Shown here: one piece after another, positions 1 to 9,082 of the stretch
Layout of the letters: each line of letters starts with the position of its first letter
How positions within the stretch are numbered: position 1 is the stretch's first letter
Source: Lentisphaerota bacterium
GTDB lineage: Bacteria > Verrucomicrobiota > Kiritimatiellia > RFP12 > UBA1067
NCBI GenBank assembly: GCA_015061665.1
Contig: SUWC01000020.1
Coordinates: 1-43,817, forward strand
Reading direction: 5' to 3'
DNA length: 43,817 nt
Program-made: the position numbers and the translations under genes
Notes under the pieces: model-generated
What the model was told of the DNA's origin: nothing
Seen by the model: the letters and a program-made list of their open reading frames with translations, nothing else
The model's database searches: none

Positions 1-117
1 GCATGGTTCCTCGTTTCTTGCACATTGAGACGAGGATATCATCTCATATTTCGCCGCTTTTGTCAATAGGGGGCGGCCAATTCGATATCTACAAGGCGAA
101 CGCGCCATGAACTAAAT

Positions 118-176
118 CACCATGCCGTGCATGGGCCTGTTGGGGTATATACTTTGACAATGGGCGGTGCTATAAT
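118..176 (+). promoter_or_regulatory. Promoter/operator block 1, upstream of the first carbohydrate operon
   Basis: The block TTGGGGTATATACTT lies at 140-154, with a perfect TATAAT at 171-176, 31 bases after the block's first T. The same block with a -10-like hexamer at the same distance recurs near 16256 and 26704. Just upstream, 119-135 holds the dyad CCATGC, CGT, GCATGG, which matches a dyad at the same distance in the third copy. A TTGACA at 154-159 is only 11 bases from TATAAT, too close for a normal sigma-70 -35. The block therefore probably binds an activator or an alternative sigma factor (inference). It covers the place where a -35 would sit and contains the palindrome GTATATAC. The strong ribosome site AGGAGG at 202-207 follows before the ATG at 212. 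Confidence 0.7.
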
Positions 177-211
177 GTTAGTGAATATTGAAGTAACAAA
201 CAGGAGGTACT

Positions 212-3200
212 ATGGAGTCAACCAAACTCTCGAAGTTGTTTCGTTTTGGCGCAAGAGCGTTGCTCGCCTGCGCGGCGGCTATGCTCGGCAAGGCGGCCTG
301 TGCGGTCGACACCTTTACGGAATCGCCGCATACGTTTACTGAGGAGTCTATTGAATATACCGTAGACCTCCGCATCGGCGACGGCGGCAAGACGATGTAT
401 GTCACCAACAACACTACAGCGATTACCGTCGGTAGCAGCAAGAACTTCGCCGTTGGCGCAGAGGCGAACGGCATTGGCTCGTATGTCCAGAATGGCGGTT
501 CGCTGAATGTTTCGAGTGGCAAGATATACTTGGGCAGAAACAGCGGAGGAACCGGATACTTCGAGCTGAATGGAGGTTCTGTATATTCATCCGGTATTGC
601 GTATTTCGGTAGCAAGGGCGGCATGTTTACCGGAAAGATGACAGGTGGGGATATCTCTGTAAGTCAGCTCTTCATGGCGGAGAAGGATAGCGGAGCCGAC
701 GGCGCGAAGGCAACCTTCACGCAGTCGGGCGGCTCGCTTGTCTCCAGGTCCTGGTTCATTGTTGCCCGAACGGACGAAGGAACGTTCACGCTCGACGGGG
801 GCGTTGTCACGAACCAGTCCAACAGAATGGTGATCGGCTGCTTCTCTCCGTCAAAGGGTGCGATGACGGTGAACAACGGCGAGGTGTATTCCGCCGGAGG
901 CATCACCATCGCAGAAAAATCTGGTTCAGAAGGCTTGCTTGAAATCAACGGCGGCACGGTGTATTCCCGTGCGGACGCACTCGTTGGCGAGAACGGCAAG
1001 GGTACGCTGACAATCGGCGGAACCGGCGTCTTCGAGTGCCAGACGGCAAACAATGGCTGCCTTTGGCTGAAACTCGGCGTCGGCGGATCGTCCGACAACA
1101 CGATCAACCTCAACGAGAGCGGAGAGCTGAAGATATGGCACATCGAGCACTACAAAGCATCCACCGGCAGCAACGTCATCAATTTCAACGGCGGAACCAT
1201 GACCTCGCTGGGGAACAACGGCGGCACAGGCCGCTGCCTTATCGGAAACTATGAATCAGGCAACACAACTGCGCCGACGGTAAGGATACTTGAGAAAGGA
1301 GGCATTATCAATACGGCGAAGTTCGTTGCAAACATAGAGCGCGCTACGCTAGAGTCCGGAGTTGAAGAGGAACAGACGGACGGCGGACTTACCATAACGG
1401 GCAAGGGCATTCTGAACCTCAATGCCGTCGCGGCGTACAACGGCCTGACATACGTCGAAAGCGGCGTCCTCGCGCTTACGAACGGCTACGCCTTCGCGGG
1501 GCCTGTCAAGGTTGGAAAGAATGGTGCGATTGCTGTCGACATCACCGCTGCAAATAGAGCTTCAGCGCTCGCTGTTGACAGCAAGATCGCACTCTTCTCG
1601 TTCAAGGGCAACGCCCTTGGATTCGACGAGACGACTGATACGCTTGATACGTCCGTCTTCCTTACAGGGCCTGTCGTTGGCTATGCGCTTTCGCAGGAGA
1701 CAGCGGAGGGCGTGACTACGGTCTACGCCAGGATAACCGATGTGGCTAACATTAACAAGACGCGCAAGGTGACAACGTTCATTGCCGGTCCGCTTTCGGA
1801 AGGCGGCGATCGCCATGTTGACCAGGATACCGCCTTCAGCAATAAAATGCCTGGCGGCGATGGCTTCGACGTCGTAGTCTTCCCGGGAGATGCGCTAATG
1901 TACATATGGACTGGCAACAATGGAAAGTCGCTCAACTTCAAGCCTATTGGCGACTGTGTTGTGCGTGGCGGCACTGTGTGGGTGAAGATCAGCAACAACG
2001 ACCTCGATCACTCGCCTCGTCTCGGTGCAAGGCATATTGCGGGCAACGGAACGCTCAAACTGACGCAGGTCGGGCTTGAGGCGGTTGATAACATGAGCGG
2101 CACGCTCGTTGTCGAGCCTACGGTCAACGTCGACTTCACCTGCCACGAGTCCAAGCCGACTTACGATACGTGGATTACCGGCCACACAGTTGTCGACATC
2201 AAGGGCGATGTGTATGTGACGAACGGCGTCCTACGCGTATATTCGGGCGCGGTGTTCGATGGCGATGTCGTTGTCGGACCGTGGGGAACCATGAGCTGGC
2301 TCAATAACCCTGCGACTGTGAACGGCAGGCTCGTAGTCCAGGAAGGCGCCACCTTTAACTTCAACAACCAGTCCGTAACCTTCGGCGAGAATGCGACGAT
2401 TGTTCTTGGCGGGGAAATCGTCAACTACGGAAACGTGCAAAGCTGGCCGAAGACCGAGATCGAAAACGGGTTCTATGTCTATGGCACTGCTCCGATAGCC
2501 AATGAGGACTGCACAGTTAAGGGCGGGTTGCTGCGCGTATCGCCGACGAAGGACGGAGACAACGAGACGCTTAATCTGGGGAAGATAAAGATTCCTGAGG
2601 GCGTGGAACCCGCAAATGTGCTCGTTGTTACAGACACCCAGTACAACTGGACGTTCACGGTTGATTCGTCAACCAGAATCGTTACGGCGACTCAGGGCGC
2701 GGCAAAGACCGATGCGGACGCCAACGTCTGGTATGGCGGCGCGGAGGGCGATCTCTCCAACGGTCAGAACTGGTCTCGTGGAGTTCCGACTGCAACGCAG
2801 ACAGTCAAGTTCATATCGGATGCAGTAGTCAAGCGGAGCGACAAGAACCAGACACAGTACTGGAAACAGCTTGTCCTCGAAGGCGGCGTAGTCGTGGAGC
2901 TGAAGAGCAACGACGGCGATTATCCCAATTACACTGTCGAGCCAGACGGCATATCGGGAACGGGTACTCTCGTCCTTAGACGCTGCGGACTGAAGGCGGT
3001 CGACAACAGCACTGACTTCGCGATACCTGCGACAATTACGCTCGTTACGTGCAACAACGGCGGCAGCATGACGGAGAAAGATTCCTGGCTCAATGATGAA
3101 AAGGCCACTGCGACAATAACCGTCAACGGGCCGGTTACAAACAAGAATTATTTTGTCACACGTGGCAATGTCGTTTTCAACGAAGACGTCACCATTGCGT

Positions 3201-5047
3201 CCGGTGCTCAGCTGAAGGTTCACTCAAAGGACAATGTCCTAGCAAAGACAACCTTCAACAAGAGACTTGTCTTCGAGAATGGTGGTTCGCTGACACTTGA
3301 CGGCGCGAATGCGTCGGTCGCCTTCGCCGAGGGGGCTTCGGTTGAAGTTTTGGCCGGCACGGCGTCTGTGCCAAGGAGCGCGTTGTCTGAGGGCAGTTCC
3401 GTCTCCATTGCCTCTGATGCCGCTATGCAGATCAACATGAACGGCGAGGATGAACCTGTTGAAGAGAACGTCGCCGTCTGTCTTGGCGTGGCGTTTTCGG
3501 GAGATGTGGCGAATGTCTCGTTCTCCGATTCCCGCGCCTGGGCCTGGACCGCTTCAGTCGGACAGGACGGCAAGCTCTACGCGACGCCGAAGTCGACATA
3601 CCAGAATCACTGGGTCGGCGGGGAGTCCGGACTCTGGAACAGCGATGCGAACTGGGAGTTCGGCATCCCGAAAATGACGGAGTGCGCAGTGTTCACCAAT
3701 AGCGCGACGGCAACTGCGACGGAAAACGGCGCGCACAAGATGGACAAGCTTATCATCGAAGCCGGAATGACTGTGAAGTTCACGGCGCAGACGAACGCAA
3801 ACTGGCCGCAGTTGAACATGACGGAGTTCCCCGCCGGAGGCACCCTTGAAATCGGCTTTGGAGGAATTGAGTCTTACGACGGCAAGGAGCTGGCGCTAAA
3901 CGGCGACATCACGCTCACCAACGATGGAACGCGCGATGCCTTCATCAAGGCGAAGAACGGCCGCATCGTGATCAACGGCAAGCTCACAATCACGGGCGAG
4001 AGCACCAAGGCTAACATTTTAGGCCAAAACAACATGTTGATCAACGGTGAAATCGCGCTTGACACTTCCACGGAGAATCGCAACGTCCGCATTACACGCG
4101 CGAGGGTTGACGGAAATATCACAGGTAGCGGCTACATACAGCTCGACAGCGACGACGGAGACAAGCAGTGCAGCCTCAATGGCGACAACCGCGGCTTCAG
4201 TGGGCGCATCGACAAGATCAACAACAACGGATGCATACTTGGCGTGCCCAACGCCGCAGGCACCAACATCGAATGGCACGTTACCGGCGACCTGCATCTC
4301 GTAGCCGAGAACGACCAAGTGTGGAAGTTCGGCGCGCTGAACTTTGACTGGACCGGCTGGAACGTGTGCTACATTACTAAGGGCAAGTCGATTACTCTCG
4401 AAGTAGGCTCGCTTGGACAGGACATGACGTTCAAGAACGCATACAAGTTCTGGGGAGAAGGTGCAAACACCGACATCACCGTAACCATACGCAAGGTCGG
4501 TGCGGGCAAGCTCACGACCGGCGCATACAACTACAAGCACCTCATCGTAGAAGCGGGCGAGGTCGCGCTTGAGAAACCAACTGCATTTGACAACAGAAAC
4601 TTTAAGAACATCAATAGCGTGTCGGTTGCATCCGGAGCTACGATCAGCGGCTATCCCGGAACGCAGGCCGATGGCGGAATGTACATCGAGGCCCTCATTC
4701 TCGCGCCGGGCGCGATTGTGAAGGAGACGCTTGTCGCGACGACGGAGAACGATGTCACGACCTACTCCTGCCCAGTTCTTACGGCCACGGGCGATGTAGA
4801 TGTGAGCGGCGTCAAGTTCGTGCTTGAGGACCCGAACAGCTATCTCAACACGCTTGAGTACAATGAAACCACCGCTGCGATGACGTTCCCTGTCCTTTCC
4901 GCGAGAAGCATCACGGGTTCGCTCTCCACGGATGAGAAGATATACCTTGCCACGCATCCGTGGTTCTGGATGGCAGTGAAGTCCGGCGGAAATTCGGTCG
5001 TGTTCACCCCTGGTCGCATTTCGGGGATGATGATTATCTTCCAGTAA
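212..5047 (+). CDS. Secreted beta-helical, autotransporter-like repeat protein
   Basis: This 1611-residue protein starts at an ATG 4 bases after AGGAGG and has a signal peptide of about 30 residues ending near AACAVD. Most of it is short Gly/Asn/Thr-rich beta-strand repeats (for example NGGSLNVSSGKIYLG and NGGTVYSRADALVGENG), typical of right-handed beta-helix passenger domains. At least two larger repeats begin with a W-GG-x-G-x-W/L...NW..G.P motif, near residues 843 (VWYGGAEGDLSN) and 1132 (HWVGGESGLWN). That motif is known from autotransporter-associated repeats. No outer-membrane beta-barrel, PEP-CTERM or sorting tail is visible; the chain simply ends in GRISGMMIIFQ. It is the first gene of the carbohydrate operon, 27 bases before the GH97 gene, so a role in binding polysaccharide or in surface structure is plausible but unproven. 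No catalytic motif was recognised. Confidence 0.85.
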   Translation: MESTKLSKLFRFGARALLACAAAMLGKAACAVDTFTESPHTFTEESIEYTVDLRIGDGGKTMYVTNNTTAITVGSSKNFAVGAEANGIGSYVQNGGSLNVSSGKIYLGRNSGGTGYFELNGGSVYSSGIAYFGSKGGMFTGKMTGGDISVSQLFMAEKDSGADGAKATFTQSGGSLVSRSWFIVARTDEGTFTLDGGVVTNQSNRMVIGCFSPSKGAMTVNNGEVYSAGGITIAEKSGSEGLLEINGGTVYSRADALVGENGKGTLTIGGTGVFECQTANNGCLWLKLGVGGSSDNTINLNESGELKIWHIEHYKASTGSNVINFNGGTMTSLGNNGGTGRCLIGNYESGNTTAPTVRILEKGGIINTAKFVANIERATLESGVEEEQTDGGLTITGKGILNLNAVAAYNGLTYVESGVLALTNGYAFAGPVKVGKNGAIAVDITAANRASALAVDSKIALFSFKGNALGFDETTDTLDTSVFLTGPVVGYALSQETAEGVTTVYARITDVANINKTRKVTTFIAGPLSEGGDRHVDQDTAFSNKMPGGDGFDVVVFPGDALMYIWTGNNGKSLNFKPIGDCVVRGGTVWVKISNNDLDHSPRLGARHIAGNGTLKLTQVGLEAVDNMSGTLVVEPTVNVDFTCHESKPTYDTWITGHTVVDIKGDVYVTNGVLRVYSGAVFDGDVVVGPWGTMSWLNNPATVNGRLVVQEGATFNFNNQSVTFGENATIVLGGEIVNYGNVQSWPKTEIENGFYVYGTAPIANEDCTVKGGLLRVSPTKDGDNETLNLGKIKIPEGVEPANVLVVTDTQYNWTFTVDSSTRIVTATQGAAKTDADANVWYGGAEGDLSNGQNWSRGVPTATQTVKFISDAVVKRSDKNQTQYWKQLVLEGGVVVELKSNDGDYPNYTVEPDGISGTGTLVLRRCGLKAVDNSTDFAIPATITLVTCNNGGSMTEKDSWLNDEKATATITVNGPVTNKNYFVTRGNVVFNEDVTIASGAQLKVHSKDNVLAKTTFNKRLVFENGGSLTLDGANASVAFAEGASVEVLAGTASVPRSALSEGSSVSIASDAAMQINMNGEDEPVEENVAVCLGVAFSGDVANVSFSDSRAWAWTASVGQDGKLYATPKSTYQNHWVGGESGLWNSDANWEFGIPKMTECAVFTNSATATATENGAHKMDKLIIEAGMTVKFTAQTNANWPQLNMTEFPAGGTLEIGFGGIESYDGKELALNGDITLTNDGTRDAFIKAKNGRIVINGKLTITGESTKANILGQNNMLINGEIALDTSTENRNVRITRARVDGNITGSGYIQLDSDDGDKQCSLNGDNRGFSGRIDKINNNGCILGVPNAAGTNIEWHVTGDLHLVAENDQVWKFGALNFDWTGWNVCYITKGKSITLEVGSLGQDMTFKNAYKFWGEGANTDITVTIRKVGAGKLTTGAYNYKHLIVEAGEVALEKPTAFDNRNFKNINSVSVASGATISGYPGTQADGGMYIEALILAPGAIVKETLVATTENDVTTYSCPVLTATGDVDVSGVKFVLEDPNSYLNTLEYNETTAAMTFPVLSARSITGSLSTDEKIYLATHPWFWMAVKSGGNSVVFTPGRISGMMIIFQ

Positions 5048-5074
5048 AACCCACCCATTAATATAGATTGGACA

Positions 5075-7033
5075 ATGAAAGTGAAGCTTTTCATAGTTGC
5101 GGCCTCTGCCGGTATCTGCGCCTGCGCGGCGTTCGGAAATGCCCCTGCGGCGTCGGCCGCATGCGGGGGAAACGCGATCAGACTCTACGCCTCCCCGCTC
5201 GCCTACGAGGTCGTCTCTGGCGGAAAGACTCTCGTGCCTCGCACGGAGATATCGCTCACCCTCGACGGAACGGACATCGCGTCGTCCGCGAAGCTCGTTT
5301 CCGCTAAGAAGCGCAAGCTTGATGGCGTAGCGAAGTCGCCTGTCTACAAGAAGTCGTCCGTAAGCATGTCCGGCTCGGAGACGCTCGCCGACTTCGGCGA
5401 CTTCGCCGTCCGGCTGGTCGCGCGTGCGGACGGCGTCGCGTACCGCTTCGAACTGAAGAAGGGCGGAACGGTCAACACCGAGCAGGCCTGCCTTACCGTT
5501 CCGAAGGATGCACGCTGCTGGTTCAACCGCACGGGCAGGCGCTCCATCGGATGCGAGGAGACGATTCCCGAGGCCGCTGACGCTAAGGACCTCAAGACGA
5601 CCGACAGGGCGTTCTACCTTCCGTTCGTCTACGAGGCTTCCGGCAAGACCGTCGCAGTCATGGAATCCGACGTGCGCGAATATCCCGTCCTCAACTACGG
5701 CGACGTCGAGGCGACGGACGCCGGCATGCGCATGAAGCCGGTGTATTTTCGCCTTCCGACGACGACGAAGCGCGACGGACGCTGGATACGCGTGACGGGC
5801 GTGGAGGACTGCCTAGTGAAGGCGGAGTCCGCCCGCAGCCTGCCGTGGCGCGTCTTCATCGTCGCAGACAAGCCGTGGAAGCTCTGCGAGGCCGACATCG
5901 TCTGGGCACTCGCCGAAGCGCCGGAGAAGGGCGTCGACTGGTCGTGGATAAAGCCCGGCAAGGTCGCGTGGGACTGGTGGAACTGCTTCGACAACCAGGG
6001 CGGCAAGGGCTGCAACACGAAGACGTACGAGCGCTTCATCGACTTTGCGGCGAAGAACGGAGTCGAATACGTGATCCTTGACGAGGGATGGAGCGAACAC
6101 CTTAACATCTGGAAGTGCCATCCGAACGTGGACGTGCCGCACCTCATAGAGTACGGATGCAAGAGGGGCGTCGGAATAATACTCTGGATGGCCTGGGCGC
6201 AGGTCTACGGTGACGAAGAGAAGGTAGCGTCGCATTTCGCAAACATGGGCGCTAAGGGCTTCAAGGTGGACTTCATCGACCGCGGCGACGCAAAGGCCGT
6301 CCGCTTCGAGGAGCGCTTCGCAAAGGCGTGTGCGAAGCACAAGATGCTCCTCGACTACCACGGCGCGTTCCGTCCGGTCGGACTCCACCGCACCTATCCG
6401 AACATCCTCAACTACGAGGGCATACACGGCCTCGAGCAGATGAAGTGGTACAGGGGCGACGGAAGGAACATGATGTGGAACGACACGATGGCGTTTTTCG
6501 TGCGTCTGACGGCCGGTCCGATGGACTACACGCCCGGCGCGATGCGCAACTTCCCGATTGCCGGCGGATATGACGGACGCCGCGCGGGGAACCATCCGGC
6601 TTCGGTCGGCACGCGCTGCCGCCAGATGGCGATGATGTCGCTATACGAGGCGCCGCTTCAGATGCTCTGCGACAGCCCGACGAACTACGAAAAGAACATG
6701 GAGTCGTTCGCGTACATGGCTAAGGTCCCGACCGTCTGGGCTGCCACCGTCGGCCTCGAGGGACATCCCGAGAAGGTAGCCGCCGTTGCGCGAAAGGCGA
6801 AGGACGGAACATGGTACGCCGCGGGCATCACGAACGCGGAGGCTCGCGACTACACGCTCGACACATCCTTCCTCGGCGGCGGAAGCTGGAAGATGGAGAT
6901 TTTCCGCGATGCAGAGGACTCAGACCGCAATGCGTCCAACTTCGTCCACGAGAAGCGCAGCGTCAAGGCAGGCGAGAAGCTAACGCTCCGCCTCGCTCAG
7001 GGCGGCGGCTTCACGGCGCATTTCACGAAGTAA
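5075..7033 (+). CDS. GH97 family alpha-glycosidase, retaining type (alpha-galactosidase-like)
   Basis: The 652-residue secreted enzyme has the GH97 layout: an N-terminal beta-sandwich (about residues 30-290), a TIM barrel (about 295-560, beginning near KVAWDWWNCFDNQGGKG) and a C-terminal beta domain. The segment GFKVDFIDRGDA carries D399 where retaining GH97 alpha-galactosidases have their nucleophile. E448 in NYEGIHG is the candidate acid/base. Inverting SusB-type alpha-glucosidases use a Glu base instead, so galactosidase-like activity is favoured (inference from family knowledge). The signal peptide and the bases just before it resemble those of the double GH43 gene at 26806. In that alignment the other gene's ATG lines up with a GTG at 5081, so 5081 is a possible alternative start. 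No clear ribosome site precedes 5075. The gene lies 27 bases after the beta-helix gene and 21 before the PL11 gene. Confidence 0.9.
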   Translation: MKVKLFIVAASAGICACAAFGNAPAASAACGGNAIRLYASPLAYEVVSGGKTLVPRTEISLTLDGTDIASSAKLVSAKKRKLDGVAKSPVYKKSSVSMSGSETLADFGDFAVRLVARADGVAYRFELKKGGTVNTEQACLTVPKDARCWFNRTGRRSIGCEETIPEAADAKDLKTTDRAFYLPFVYEASGKTVAVMESDVREYPVLNYGDVEATDAGMRMKPVYFRLPTTTKRDGRWIRVTGVEDCLVKAESARSLPWRVFIVADKPWKLCEADIVWALAEAPEKGVDWSWIKPGKVAWDWWNCFDNQGGKGCNTKTYERFIDFAAKNGVEYVILDEGWSEHLNIWKCHPNVDVPHLIEYGCKRGVGIILWMAWAQVYGDEEKVASHFANMGAKGFKVDFIDRGDAKAVRFEERFAKACAKHKMLLDYHGAFRPVGLHRTYPNILNYEGIHGLEQMKWYRGDGRNMMWNDTMAFFVRLTAGPMDYTPGAMRNFPIAGGYDGRRAGNHPASVGTRCRQMAMMSLYEAPLQMLCDSPTNYEKNMESFAYMAKVPTVWAATVGLEGHPEKVAAVARKAKDGTWYAAGITNAEARDYTLDTSFLGGGSWKMEIFRDAEDSDRNASNFVHEKRSVKAGEKLTLRLAQGGGFTAHFTK

Positions 7034-7054
7034 CGCCACAAGGAGTGCTTCTCT

Positions 7055-9067
7055 ATGCACGTGCGCATTGGCATGGCTATGATGGCGGTCGTGTCGGCGT
7101 TCGCCTTGGCGGCGTGCGCCGCAGTAGATCCGCGGCTTGCAAAGCCTTTCATAGAACACGACCACTTCGGCACGCCGGACTGGACGGCGACGCACCGCAT
7201 CAAGCCCGACGGAAAGTTCCCCGCGCCTGCTACCGCATACGACCACAAGAAGCTACGGCTTGAGAAGTTCGGGCGCGGCGTCGTCGCATGGCGCGACTCC
7301 ACGAACACCGTGTGCGTCAGCTGGCGCTATTTCTCGTACGACCCGACGAACCAGACGTTCGACGTCTTCAAGGACGGCAAGAAGGTCAACTCCAAGCCGA
7401 TTGCCGACGTGACGCAGATTCGCCTTCCGTACAAGGGCAAGGCGACGTATTCCGTCAAGGCCAACCTGCCGACTACACGCAAGATCATGGGCGGAACGAG
7501 CTGGACGGTTCCTGCAAATGCGCCGATAGGGTACATCAGGATTCCGATTACGCCGCCGCCGGGCGGAGACGAACCGCGCAACAAGTACGTCATGACGCCG
7601 AACGACTGCTCGATGGGCGATATGGACGGAGACGGCGAGATGGAGGTCGTCATCAAGTGGGCGCCTTCGAACAACCGCGACAACTCCCATCCGGGCATGA
7701 CGGGCCCGACGTGGTTCGAGGCGATAAAGATATCCACCGGCAAGTCGCTCTGGAAGATCAACCTCGGGCCGAACTGCCGCTCGGGCGAGCACTACAACCC
7801 GTATGTCGTATACGACTTCGATGGTGACGGATGCTCAGAGCTGATCGTCCGAACGTCGGATGGCACGGTCGACGGAACGGGCAAGGTGCTTGGCGACCCG
7901 GAGAAGAAGTGGGTCGAGCGCCATGGGGCGGTCATCTTCGCGCCGTTGTGGTACACGGTGTTCGACGGAAAGACCGGGCGCGCGATAGACTCGATAACGA
8001 TGAAGCCCGATCTCGGACGCGACTGGCGCGCGTGCCGCGCATGGTTCTGGGGAGACCACGGCAATCTCGACGGGAACCGCCCGTTCCGCTTCCTCGCCAG
8101 TATCGGGTGGCTCGACGGCGAAAGGCCGAGCGCGATCATGTGCCGCGGCTACTACTCGCGCACCGGCATAATGGCGCTCGACTTCGACGGGAAGAGGCTT
8201 AGGGAAAAGTGGACGTTCGACACGCTTGCCGACATGGAGAAACTCGGCGCATACTGTCATCAGGGTTTCCACAACCTGCGCGTTGCGGACGTGGATTTTG
8301 ACGGGAAAGACGAAGTGATCTACGGGAACATGGTCGTCGACCACGACGGCTCGGGGCTTTATTCCACCGGTATGGGACATGGCGACGCGATAAACCTGAT
8401 CCAGGTCAATCCCTTCAGGAAGGGGCTGCAGGTCTGGACATGCCAGGAGAATCCGCCGTTCGGCGCCGGATTGCGCGAAGCTGGAACCAGCAAGTTCATA
8501 AACTACTATCCGAAGGGCAAGGACACTCCGCGCGCGACGGCTGGAGACATCGACGGATGCACACCGGGGACCGAGATGTGGGCGGCGACCGGCGTCGGCA
8601 TGTTCGACGGCTATTCCGGACGTGTCGGCTGGCCGCCCGCTGGTCTCTGCTTCTGGGCGTACTATGCGGGAGACATGACTACGGCGTGCGTTGCGGGACA
8701 TGGAGTCTTCGCGATGTGTTCGAAGACAGGCAAGCAGTGGGCGCTTCAGCGTTGGAGCGGATGTGGCACCATCAACGGATCTAAGTGCGTGCCGTGTTTC
8801 CAGGGCGACATTTTCGGAGACTGGCGCGAGGAGATAATCGAACGCACCTACGGGGACGGTCCGGTGGAGCTCAGGATGTTCCTCTCCAACCACGATACGC
8901 CATATAGATTCTGGACGATGCTGGAGGATCCTCCGTACCGCGCGTCCGTGGCGGCGCAGAACGCCGGATACAACCAGCCGCCGCAGCCGGGCTTCTACTT
9001 CGGTCCCGATCTCCTCGGACATGGAATCTGGTGGCGTGGGATGTATCTTCCCAAGTGGAGCAAATGA
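7055..9067 (+). CDS. PL11 rhamnogalacturonan lyase (YesW/YesX-like), secreted
   Basis: This 670-residue enzyme should cleave the rhamnose-galacturonate backbone of rhamnogalacturonan I by beta-elimination. A signal peptide or lipoprotein-like N-terminus (MAVVSAFALAACAAVD) leads into the PL11 fold: an N-terminal beta domain, then an eight-bladed propeller with repeated calcium-binding DxDGDG-type loops. These include GDMDGDGEMEVVIKW (near residue 190), YDFDGDGCSELIVRTSDGT and ADVDFDGKDEVIYG. The length is usual for the family. AAGGAG at 7040-7045 precedes the ATG by 9 bases. The C-terminus ends in WWRGMYLPKWSK, a tail also kept by the decayed copy at 28930. It sits between the GH97 and GH2 genes, which could trim side chains that block the lyase. 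Whether it acts endo or exo cannot be told from sequence. Confidence 0.93.
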   Translation: MHVRIGMAMMAVVSAFALAACAAVDPRLAKPFIEHDHFGTPDWTATHRIKPDGKFPAPATAYDHKKLRLEKFGRGVVAWRDSTNTVCVSWRYFSYDPTNQTFDVFKDGKKVNSKPIADVTQIRLPYKGKATYSVKANLPTTRKIMGGTSWTVPANAPIGYIRIPITPPPGGDEPRNKYVMTPNDCSMGDMDGDGEMEVVIKWAPSNNRDNSHPGMTGPTWFEAIKISTGKSLWKINLGPNCRSGEHYNPYVVYDFDGDGCSELIVRTSDGTVDGTGKVLGDPEKKWVERHGAVIFAPLWYTVFDGKTGRAIDSITMKPDLGRDWRACRAWFWGDHGNLDGNRPFRFLASIGWLDGERPSAIMCRGYYSRTGIMALDFDGKRLREKWTFDTLADMEKLGAYCHQGFHNLRVADVDFDGKDEVIYGNMVVDHDGSGLYSTGMGHGDAINLIQVNPFRKGLQVWTCQENPPFGAGLREAGTSKFINYYPKGKDTPRATAGDIDGCTPGTEMWAATGVGMFDGYSGRVGWPPAGLCFWAYYAGDMTTACVAGHGVFAMCSKTGKQWALQRWSGCGTINGSKCVPCFQGDIFGDWREEIIERTYGDGPVELRMFLSNHDTPYRFWTMLEDPPYRASVAAQNAGYNQPPQPGFYFGPDLLGHGIWWRGMYLPKWSK

Positions 9068-9082
9068 AAGGTGTAAATAAAC

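Noticed and set aside
154..176. TTGACA and TATAAT as an ordinary sigma-70 promoter
   Set aside because: The two hexamers are only 11 bases apart, far from the usual 16-18; the conserved TTGGGGTATATACTT block is the better explanation.
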